Assembly (NCBI GenBank): GCA_019038735.1
Contig: JAHOYW010000348.1
Location: forward strand, 1 to 6,642
Length of the DNA stretch: 6,642 nucleotides
Direction: 5' to 3'
Source of the DNA: Victivallales bacterium
GTDB lineage: Bacteria > Verrucomicrobiota > Lentisphaeria > Victivallales > Victivallaceae
Shown: in pieces, positions 1 to 5,889 of the stretch
How positions within the stretch are numbered: the first letter of the stretch is position 1
How the letters are laid out: each line of letters starts with the position of its first letter
Made by a program: the position numbers and the translations under genes
The notes under the pieces: generated by a model
What the model saw: the letters and a program-made list of their open reading frames with translations, nothing else
What the model was told of the DNA's origin: nothing
Databases searched by the model: none

Positions 1-55
1 ACCCCGGACACGTGGATTATGATTCCACTGCTCTAACCAACTGAGCTAAGCCGCC
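1..55 (-). tRNA. tRNA with CAU anticodon (Met, or Ile2 if lysidine-modified), 3' part outside the window
   Basis: Read on the minus strand, the acceptor 5' strand GGCGGCT is followed by TA, a D-arm with stem GCTC/GAGC and loop AGTTGGTTA, and an anticodon stem GTGGA/TCCAC closing the seven-base loop ATCATAA. The anticodon is CAT. The variable loop GTGTC and the start of the T-stem (CGGGG, then T) reach base 1, so about 20 bases, including the T-loop and the acceptor 3' strand, are missing. CAU can be elongator Met, initiator Met or lysidine-modified Ile2. The missing acceptor half prevents a decision, but the A/T-type D-arm does not look like an initiator. It lies downstream of, and in the same direction as, the decarboxylase operon, separated from it by a hairpin and its own possible promoter. 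Confidence 0.9.
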
Positions 56-67
56 GTGTGAGCGTAT

Positions 68-95
68 ATAATAATACATTTATAGAAACTTGCAA
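68..95 (-). promoter_or_regulatory. Possible promoter of the tRNA gene
   Basis: On the minus strand TTGCAA (95 to 90) is followed after 16 bases by TATTAT (73 to 68). This would start transcription only a few bases before the tRNA 5' end at 55, a usual distance for a tRNA promoter. The stretch is generally AT-rich, so overlapping alternatives such as TTATAT with an 18-base spacer fit almost as well. Confidence 0.4.
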
Positions 96-150
96 GCTGT
101 AAAAAATAAAAATGCTTCAAAAATACAATATCTTCGATGTAATTATTTTA

Positions 151-180
151 TGGAGGGCTCGACAGAGTCTCGCCCCTCCA
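151..180 (-). terminator. Hairpin after oadB, likely operon terminator
   Basis: TGGAGGG (151-157) pairs perfectly with CCCTCCA (174-180). A short inner GAC/GTC pairing closes an AGA loop. On the minus strand it begins 12 bases after the oadB stop codon and is followed by the AT-rich stretch TAAAATAATT rather than a clean U-tract, so it is an imperfect intrinsic terminator. It could also act as a 3' stabiliser. It separates the operon from the tRNA gene. Confidence 0.6.
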
Positions 181-192
181 ACGGTTTCTTTG

Positions 193-1812
193 TTATTTCA
201 TTAGACTAGCGAGTAAAGCACCAGCCGCTACAGCCGAACCGATAACTCCTGAAACATTCGGCCCCATTGCATGCATAAGCAGGAAATTGTGAGGATCTTC
301 TTCCAAACCAACTTTGTTCACAACACGCGCCGCCATTGGTACCGCAGAAACCCCAGCCGCTCCAATAAGCGGATTGATTGGATCCTTAGACATTTTATTC
401 ATCAGTTTAGCGAAAAGCACGCCAGCCGCTGTTCCAATGCAAAATGCCACCATTCCGAGTACCAGAATACCAAAAGTCTGGATATTCAAGAATTTGTCAG
501 CGGATAATTTTGAACCGACTGTCAAGCCAAGGAAAATTGTAACAATGTTGATTAAGGCGTTTTGCGAAGTATCGCTCAAGCGGTCTACCACACCTGATTC
601 GCGCATTAGATTACCGAGCATCAGCATGCCGATCAGTGGAGCCGCGTCAGGAAGCCAGAAAGCACACAGGAAAGTGATAATCAATGGGAAACAAATCTTT
701 TCCAGTTTGGAAACATGACGTAATTGTTTCATTTTGATTTGACGTTCGGCTTTTGTCGTAAAGAATCTCATAATTGGCGGTTGGATAATCGGCACCAGAG
801 CCATATATGAATATGCCGCGACCGCAACCGGGCCAAGCAGAGCCGGAGCCAGTTTGCTAGTCAAATAGATCGAAGTCGGCCCGTCAGCACCGCCGATAAT
901 ACCAATACTGGCAGCATCTTTCAAGGTAAAATCGATTCCCGGAACCCATTGAGTCAACAATAAAGCACCAATTAGAGCAGAGAAAATACCAAACTGCGCC
1001 GCCGCACCGAGTAAAGCTGTTTTTGGGTTGGCAATCAGTGGACCGAAATCAGTCAGAACTCCAACACCCATGAAAATAATTAAGGGGAATACACCATTAG
1101 CAATACCAAAATCATATACCAGACCGAGCAGTCCGCTAGGGCCGGCAATCTCTGCTATGGGAATATTCGCCAGAATAGCGCCAAAACCAATCGGCAGGAG
1201 CAGTAAAGGCTCGAAGCCTTTGAAAACTGCCAATCCGATAAGCAGAACACCGACCAGCATCATCAATACACGACCTGCGCCGAGATGCCAGGTATTAGAC
1301 GGATCCGCGATGGTTTGACGAATTATATCATAGATACCTGTATTGTGCCAGAGTTTCTCGAACATAACACCCCATCCGGGAAGACGTTCAGTGTCTTTCT
1401 CATCTTTAGCAATAGAGCTTTGAAAGAGTTTTTTAGGCTGAGCCGACATGATTACATCGCCGAACTCTATGCTGTTCGCAGTTTTCAATTTATTATTCAA
1501 TGAAAGAACCTGCATAGCTTCAGTAATTTTAACAGTAGCTTTGCTCCGACCTTTGACGGCAAGAATCATTACTTCACGACCAGGCAAAAGCTTTTGCCCT
1601 TTTGTCATACTCACCGAGTAAACTGTCGCCGGTTCAGGCCAAGTGTAGATTAAATGAAGTTGACCATCAGGAGTTTTTGACCAAGTAAAAACCTTAGCGT
1701 CAGCTTGTTTTACGCTGGTGCTTGCAGGCTTAAGCTCCGCCGCTGTTGCAAAGAGTGAAACTCCCAGCAACATCAGGCAAGCTGTGATTATTGTGATTTT
1801 AGCGAAATGCAT
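193..1812 (-). CDS. oadB: Na+-translocating decarboxylase beta subunit with an exported N-terminal extension
   Basis: This is the membrane subunit that removes CO2 from carboxybiotin and couples it to Na+ export. Its 539 residues begin with a signal peptide (about 1-24, ending A-T-A). A beta-rich soluble region (about 38-130) follows, then roughly ten hydrophobic segments from about 182 to the end. Family marks are GGADGPT at 307-313 with Asp310, Tyr336 in the following helix, and [13 protein letters not shown] from 480 with Asn480, Gly484 and Ser489. These match the residues assigned to Na+ and proton handling in the Klebsiella subunit. The family is usually 370-430 residues long, so the extension is unusual. 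The start at 1812 was chosen because GAGGA (1825-1821) lies 8 bases upstream and a signal peptide follows at once. An earlier in-frame ATG at 1851 lies inside oadA and lacks these features. The oadA stop is one base upstream, which suggests translational coupling. Confidence 0.93.
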   Translation of the reverse strand: MHFAKITIITACLMLLGVSLFATAAELKPASTSVKQADAKVFTWSKTPDGQLHLIYTWPEPATVYSVSMTKGQKLLPGREVMILAVKGRSKATVKITEAMQVLSLNNKLKTANSIEFGDVIMSAQPKKLFQSSIAKDEKDTERLPGWGVMFEKLWHNTGIYDIIRQTIADPSNTWHLGAGRVLMMLVGVLLIGLAVFKGFEPLLLLPIGFGAILANIPIAEIAGPSGLLGLVYDFGIANGVFPLIIFMGVGVLTDFGPLIANPKTALLGAAAQFGIFSALIGALLLTQWVPGIDFTLKDAASIGIIGGADGPTSIYLTSKLAPALLGPVAVAAYSYMALVPIIQPPIMRFFTTKAERQIKMKQLRHVSKLEKICFPLIITFLCAFWLPDAAPLIGMLMLGNLMRESGVVDRLSDTSQNALINIVTIFLGLTVGSKLSADKFLNIQTFGILVLGMVAFCIGTAAGVLFAKLMNKMSKDPINPLIGAAGVSAVPMAARVVNKVGLEEDPHNFLLMHAMGPNVSGVIGSAVAAGALLASLMK

Positions 1813-1813
1813 T

Positions 1814-3640
1814 TTATTTTTCCTCGATAACAAGCAGTACATCGCCGACATTAACCTGCGAACCTTCCGCTACGACAATTTCTACAATCGTACCGGCTTT
1901 TTCTGTTTTGATTTCGTTTTCCATTTTCATAGCTTCGGTAATAACAACAGTTTCACCAGCTTCTACTGAATCACCTTCAGCAAGCAAAATCTTGAAGACT
2001 TTGCCCGGCATTGGAGCCGTTAAATCAAAAGTTGCGCCGCCGACTGCCGGAACCGCCGCAACTGGAGTTGCCGCGACAGGTGCTGCCGTAGTAGCTCCAC
2101 CAGGAGCAACGTGAACATTGAATGCTTTACCGTCAACAGTAACAGTATAAGTTGCCGGAGCGTCATTTGAGCAGACTGTTTTAGCCGGAGCCGCTGCTGG
2201 TGATGCCGCTGCTTCAACATCTTTTTTGTAGCGGATTCCGAAAGGCTTGTCGCCTTCAAGGAAAGCAATACCTTTATCACCGCAGGTGGCAGTGATAAAA
2301 GTTGTTTCGTCCGTAACTTCGAGTCCAGCCGCTTCAAGTTTAGCAACCGCGTGCTTGATTCCGAGATTCGGATTCGCGTCATTGATATCGTGGACGTCTT
2401 CTTTAGTTGACTCAAGGCCGAGTTGATCAGAAGCGAGTTTAACGATTTCCGCATCCGGCTCAGACGGAGTGTGTCCGAAATAACCGAGAACCATTTTTCC
2501 GTAATCAACATATATCTTATCCCATCTGTCTTTGCCAGCTTGAAGACTCATCACATTGGTAAAAGCTTGCTGGAAATAGAATTGAGAAACCGGAGTAACC
2601 GAAGTTCCAAATCCGCCGAGAGCTACAACTTCACGCATTTCAGCGATAACTTTCGGGAAAAGTTGGAGGCAGTTGTTATCACGCATCATCTGAGTGTTGG
2701 CAGTCAAAGCGCCGCCCGGCATCGGAGAAAAGGTGATAAGAGGATTAACTTCTTTAGCTTCCGGAGGCATGAAATACGGTTCCATACAGTCCATAAAGAC
2801 TTCTTCGGCTTCGAGAATTTTTTCATGATCAATGTCTAAAGTATAATCAGTACCCTTGAGGCGATGCCACATAGTTAAAATATCAGCTTGTCCAGTACCG
2901 CCGCTGACCGGACACATAGCTAAATCAATGATGTCCGCGCCGGCTTCGATAGCCGCCATATTACAAGGAACAGCCATGCCGGCTGTGTCATGAGTATGGA
3001 ATTCAATAACAGTACCTTCAGGAAGAATTTTACGAGCTTCTTTGATTGTTTCATAAACAGTCGCCGGAGTAGCAGTACCGGAAGCATCTTTGAAAGCTAT
3101 ACTGTCGAAAGGAATTTCTTGAGAAAGGATTTCTTTTACACGGTCAACATAGAATGTTGGAGTGTGTGCATATTTTTCGTCTAAGCCCGGAGGCAGACCC
3201 ATCAAAGTTACAGTAACCTGATGTTTCAGTCCGGCATCATGAATACATTGCCCGGAGTAAGCTAAGTTGCGAACATCATTGAGTGCATCAAAGTTACGAA
3301 TAGTGCTGATTCCGTGTTTTTTGAACATTTTCGCGTGCAGATTAATGATGTCGCGAGATTGAGATACTAAACCAACAACATTTGCTCCACGAGAAAGAGT
3401 CTGCATATTAATTTCATCGCCAACGACTTCGCGGGCGGCATCCATCATATCGAAAGCATCCTGCTGGCAGTAGAAATAGAGACTTTGGAAACGAGCTCCG
3501 CCACCAATTTCAAAGTTTGTTGTACCGGCATCCGCCGCGGCTTTCAATGCGGGGAGGAAGTCCTCTGTTTTTACGCGGGCTCCGAGACAGCTTTGAAAAC
3601 CATCACGAAAAGATGTGTCCATAAATTTGATTTTTTTCAT
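1814..3640 (-). CDS. oadA: Biotin-dependent decarboxylase alpha subunit (oxaloacetate decarboxylase / pyruvate carboxylase B type)
   Basis: This cytoplasmic carboxyltransferase moves CO2 from a keto acid, classically oxaloacetate, onto its own biotin. At 608 residues it has the full family length. A TIM-barrel domain (about 1-300) carries RDGFQS (Arg12, Asp13, Gln16), Arg115, the metal ligand Lys184 in FKDASGT, and His215/His217 in HTHDTAG. A conserved PYC/OADA domain (about 300-470) contains Thr349 in VTPVSQ. After Ala/Pro-rich linkers (476-488 and 515-535) comes a biotinyl domain (about 538-606) with Lys572 in EAMKMEN. The usual WGGATFD is GGGARFQ at 46-52 and the usual RGQNLLGYRH-type motif is [12 protein letters not shown], so the substrate is uncertain. 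AGGA lies six bases before the ATG. It sits between oadG and oadB. With no biotin carboxylase gene nearby, a decarboxylase is more likely than a pyruvate carboxylase half. Confidence 0.93.
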   Translation of the reverse strand: MKKIKFMDTSFRDGFQSCLGARVKTEDFLPALKAAADAGTTNFEIGGGARFQSLYFYCQQDAFDMMDAAREVVGDEINMQTLSRGANVVGLVSQSRDIINLHAKMFKKHGISTIRNFDALNDVRNLAYSGQCIHDAGLKHQVTVTLMGLPPGLDEKYAHTPTFYVDRVKEILSQEIPFDSIAFKDASGTATPATVYETIKEARKILPEGTVIEFHTHDTAGMAVPCNMAAIEAGADIIDLAMCPVSGGTGQADILTMWHRLKGTDYTLDIDHEKILEAEEVFMDCMEPYFMPPEAKEVNPLITFSPMPGGALTANTQMMRDNNCLQLFPKVIAEMREVVALGGFGTSVTPVSQFYFQQAFTNVMSLQAGKDRWDKIYVDYGKMVLGYFGHTPSEPDAEIVKLASDQLGLESTKEDVHDINDANPNLGIKHAVAKLEAAGLEVTDETTFITATCGDKGIAFLEGDKPFGIRYKKDVEAAASPAAAPAKTVCSNDAPATYTVTVDGKAFNVHVAPGGATTAAPVAATPVAAVPAVGGATFDLTAPMPGKVFKILLAEGDSVEAGETVVITEAMKMENEIKTEKAGTIVEIVVAEGSQVNVGDVLLVIEEK

Positions 3641-3673
3641 TTTAAATCCTGTGTTCTTATATTATTTTTGTTA

Positions 3674-3904
3674 TTATCTATTACGATGCATGTGAACAGC
3701 CGCGATGGCTGCCGCAATTAAATTTTTATCATCTTTTCCTGCTCCTGGAGAAGCTTTACGGGGAGCTGTCGCTTTTTCTTCGAGTAAATGCGTAAATGGT
3801 TTCAACGCTTTTGCCACAAGCAAGATAAGCAGTACCATTACAGAAAGGAATGTTACTACATATCCCATACCCATGACTAATAATTTAAATCCGTCACCAA
3901 TCAT
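3674..3904 (-). CDS. oadG: Decarboxylase gamma subunit, small membrane anchor
   Basis: OadG proteins anchor the alpha subunit to the beta subunit and help assemble the complex. This one has 76 residues, typical of the family. It has one membrane segment (about 9-31, starting MGMGYVVTFL), a short charged and Pro/Ala linker (about 43-58), and a C-terminal amphipathic helix NLIAAAIAAVHMHRNR. That ending resembles the LIAAIAAAVAAY-type tail of the family that docks onto the alpha subunit. His71 and His73 near the end could bind metal, as proposed for the Klebsiella gamma subunit. AAGGA lies seven bases before the ATG. It is 21 bases after birA and 33 bases before oadA. Sequence conservation in this family is weak, so the call rests on size, topology, tail and operon position together. 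Confidence 0.87.
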   Translation of the reverse strand: MIGDGFKLLVMGMGYVVTFLSVMVLLILLVAKALKPFTHLLEEKATAPRKASPGAGKDDKNLIAAAIAAVHMHRNR

Positions 3905-3925
3905 TTTTTTATCCTTAGCTTATTG

Positions 3926-4693
3926 TTAAATCAGTCCAAGTTCAGCAAAATCAATAGAATTTTTATTAATTTTAACGTCACCACTGAATAATTTTATTTG
4001 TTTACCGCTGCTTTCAAAAATCAATTCACCGTTATTTCCCAAATCAATAATTTTTCCTTCGATTTCTTTTTCGCCTGTATTAACCTCAACAGTCTGTCCA
4101 ATCAAAAGATTTTCATCTTTCCAGCAAGTAAATAATACTTCTGGTGAAATCGAATAGATATTATAATACTTCTTTAGACTTTTGGCTAACTTTTTTACAA
4201 CTTTTTTTAGATTAAATTTATTATCAGTTTCATGCATCAATGACGTAGCCGGCTGGTCGATAGAATTTATAATATCTGTCGGCATATTGACATTAATGCC
4301 AATGCCGGCGACGATACCGGCTATTTGCTGTTTGGAATCTGATGCTGACTCACAAAGTATTCCGGCAATTTTACGTTCACGGCAGAATATATCGTTGGGC
4401 CATTTAAGCCAGAATTTCATATCAGGCGCACTTGCTCGTAAAGCGGACAGAGCCCCTAGTGAAGCAATCATCGACGCCAAAGTCGGATTTTCTCCGATAT
4501 CTTTTATTATCATCGAAGCATAGATATTAGTATTTGGCGGCGAAAGCCATTGGCGTTCGTGGCGTCCTCGCCCGGAACTTTGTTCGCTGGCAACGATCAA
4601 TGTTGAGTCAGGCAAGTCCGCGAAATTTCGCAAAGCGTATTTATTCGTCGAGTCAACTTTATCTAAGTATATTACATTCAATTCTTTATGCAT
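3926..4693 (-). CDS. birA: Biotin--[protein] ligase, catalytic domain only
   Basis: BirA makes biotinyl-AMP from biotin and ATP and transfers biotin to the acceptor lysine of carrier domains, here presumably Lys572 of OadA. The 255-residue protein shows DSTN (14-17), the adenylate-binding loop GRGRHERQW (41-49), KWPND (97-101), the catalytic lysine region KIAGIL (108-113) and GIGINVN (130-136). A small SH3-like C-terminal domain follows from about 195. There is no N-terminal helix-turn-helix, so this is a monofunctional ligase and not the E. coli type of repressor-ligase. The start is fixed because a TAG stop codon directly precedes the ATG in frame. Only a weak GAGA ribosome site lies seven bases upstream. 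As first gene of the operon it links ligase supply to the amount of its substrate protein. Confidence 0.95.
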   Translation of the reverse strand: MHKELNVIYLDKVDSTNKYALRNFADLPDSTLIVASEQSSGRGRHERQWLSPPNTNIYASMIIKDIGENPTLASMIASLGALSALRASAPDMKFWLKWPNDIFCRERKIAGILCESASDSKQQIAGIVAGIGINVNMPTDIINSIDQPATSLMHETDNKFNLKKVVKKLAKSLKKYYNIYSISPEVLFTCWKDENLLIGQTVEVNTGEKEIEGKIIDLGNNGELIFESSGKQIKLFSGDVKINKNSIDFAELGLI

Positions 4694-4719
4694 CTACAAG
4701 TCTCGTATTGTTTCCGCCT

Positions 4720-4728
4720 AAGATAGCA
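4720..4728 (-). promoter_or_regulatory. Possible extended -10 promoter for the birA-oadGAB operon
   Basis: On the minus strand TG-C-TATCTT (4728 to 4720) matches an extended -10 element and would give a leader of about 20 bases before birA. There is no convincing -35 box: the expected position falls inside a pyrimidine tract. This is weak evidence, but no better candidate is visible closer to the gene. Confidence 0.25.
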
Positions 4729-4729
4729 C

Positions 4730-4764
4730 AGAAAGAGAGAAAGAAAAGAAAAGAAGAAAAAAAG
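4730..4764 (+). other. 35-base uninterrupted purine tract in the divergent intergenic region
   Basis: Every base from 4730 to 4764 is A or G on the plus strand, in patterns such as GAAAGAGAGAAAG and AAGAAAAG. On the minus strand this becomes a pyrimidine tract just upstream of the proposed birA promoter element. It could bend DNA or act as an upstream activating element, or be low-complexity sequence at a junction. It marks the region where composition changes from the operon to the AT-rich module. Confidence 0.6.
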
Positions 4765-4836
4765 CCGTATGTAACAGCTCGTCCAATGGATAAAAGCACT
4801 AGTCGTTAGTCTCCAATGCAATAATAGCAAAATGAG

Positions 4837-4880
4837 TAAGTAGATGTTGAAAACCTTTAAAAAATTGACTTTTCTACTTA
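4837..4880 (+). repeat. Inverted repeat bracketing the -35 box of the DUF488 gene
   Basis: TAAGTAGA (4837-4844) and TCTACTTA (4873-4880) are perfect 8-base inverted copies separated by 28 bases. The -35 box at 4865-4870 lies between them, and the right arm sits inside the promoter spacer. The position would suit an operator bound by a dimeric regulator. In such AT-rich DNA an 8-base match could also arise by chance. Confidence 0.4.
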
Positions 4881-4893
4881 AACATGATAGATT
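4865..4893 (+). promoter_or_regulatory. Likely sigma70-type promoter of the DUF488 module
   Basis: TTGACT (4865-4870) is followed after exactly 17 bases by TAGATT (4888-4893), preceded by TGA as in an extended -10 element. Transcription would begin near 4900, giving a leader of about 70 bases before the ATG at 4969. This is the best promoter match in the window and supports independent expression of the two plus-strand genes, divergent from the birA operon. Confidence 0.6.
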
Positions 4894-4968
4894 ACTTGAT
4901 AAAAGAAAGACATTGTATGCAAAAAAATGAGAATTTAACTCTAAAGGATAGTAGAAAGGTGAATTGGA

Positions 4969-5865
4969 ATGAGTAAAGCATTAAGATTACTATATCGACA
5001 AAAAGTATTATTAGCATTTTTGGAAACACTTAAGGGAAATGGTGATAGTACTGATGTCTTAAAACTTATGTTTTTATTTTGCAAGCAATATAAAAAGCAA
5101 TATTATGCATTTTTCCCATATCAGTTTGGTTGTTTTAGTTTTGAAATGTATAAAGATAAACGAACATTACTTAATAAGGGATTGTTAGTTGATTCGGATA
5201 ATTTTTTAATTGATAAACCAACAGGAATGCTTTATCAATTAAAACCAGAAGATCGTGGACAAATTATTGCTTTTGCTAATCAAACTAAAGACCTAAGAGG
5301 AGATGATTTAATAAAAAGAACTTACTTAGATTATCCTGAATATGCAAAATGTAGCAAAATTAAAGATCGCATTTTAACACAAGAAGAACAGAAAAAGTTG
5401 CTTTTTGCAGATAGCTTATTTAAAGAGGAATATTCTATTTTTACAATTGGTTATGAAGGGATAGGCATAGATGAATATTTAAATAAAATTATAAAAAATG
5501 ATATAGATACATTGATAGATGTAAGAAATAATCCAAATTCTATGAAATTTGATTTTAATGCAAAAGCATTGAAAAATTTTCTGAGTAAAATAGGTGTTGA
5601 ATATATAGGCATTCCTGAATTAGGAATTCCAAGTGCTATGCGTAATAATTTAGATTCTATTGGTAGCTATAATGCTTTATTTAATAAGTATGAAAAGGAA
5701 ATTCTGCCTAAGTGTACATCTAAGATAGAATATATTGTGGAAATATTGAAAAAACATAAAAAAATAGCTTTAACCTGTTTTGAAAAAGATTATAATATGT
5801 GTCATCGGTATAGAATTGCAACACATATAGAACGTCATTATGGATATTCAATAAGTAATTTATAA
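4969..5865 (+). CDS. DUF488-domain protein with an N-terminal winged-helix-like domain
   Basis: This 298-residue protein has two parts. The C-terminal half (about 155-298) is a DUF488 domain, recognised by FTIGYEG (158-164), LIDVRNNPNS (182-191), the region YIGIPELGIP (212-221), and TCFEKDYNMCHR (269-280) with its Cys-His-Arg. DUF488 has no established biochemical role. The N-terminal half (about 5-130), with LKLMFLF (31-37), FFPYQFGCFSFEMY (48-61) and a later YLDYPEYAKC, resembles compact winged-helix domains of the SocA/Panacea or YwgA kind. That is inference from pattern only. AAGGTGA (4956-4962) lies six bases before the ATG. It has a good promoter upstream and a partner gene 24 bases downstream. 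Its codons are strongly AT-rich and lysine-heavy, unlike the neighbouring operon, which suggests horizontal transfer. No signal peptide or membrane segment is visible. Confidence 0.88.
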   Translation: MSKALRLLYRQKVLLAFLETLKGNGDSTDVLKLMFLFCKQYKKQYYAFFPYQFGCFSFEMYKDKRTLLNKGLLVDSDNFLIDKPTGMLYQLKPEDRGQIIAFANQTKDLRGDDLIKRTYLDYPEYAKCSKIKDRILTQEEQKKLLFADSLFKEEYSIFTIGYEGIGIDEYLNKIIKNDIDTLIDVRNNPNSMKFDFNAKALKNFLSKIGVEYIGIPELGIPSAMRNNLDSIGSYNALFNKYEKEILPKCTSKIEYIVEILKKHKKIALTCFEKDYNMCHRYRIATHIERHYGYSISNL

Positions 5866-5889
5866 ACAATCTTTGAGAGGAGAAAATAT

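Noticed and set aside
314..718. Plus-strand open frames opposite oadB and oadA
   Set aside because: They are antisense to genes with clear family motifs, have no ribosome sites, and their translations show no recognisable domain.
1813..1851. Longer OadB start at 1851
   Set aside because: It would overlap the end of oadA, places 13 odd residues before a clear signal peptide, and lacks a ribosome site as good as the one serving 1812.
2020..2511. 163-codon minus-strand open frame inside oadA
   Set aside because: It is a shifted-frame shadow of oadA. Its translation is low-complexity Leu/Ser/Arg and the real frame carries the conserved PYC/OADA and biotin domains.
1814..3640. Reading oadA as a pyruvate carboxylase B subunit
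   Set aside because: No biotin carboxylase gene is nearby, and adjacent oadG and oadB subunits point to a Na+-pumping decarboxylase. It cannot be fully excluded from sequence alone.
4776..4818. tRNA-Arg-like string (AGCTCGTCCAATGGATA...) in the intergenic region, possible att remnant
   Set aside because: The D-arm-like part does not continue into a proper anticodon stem-loop or a T-loop, so the likeness is too short to call a tRNA or attachment site.
4917..4976. 19-codon open frame overlapping the start of the DUF488 gene
   Set aside because: It begins after the likely transcription start but has no ribosome site and no leader-peptide character. The overlap with ATGAGTAA is probably incidental.
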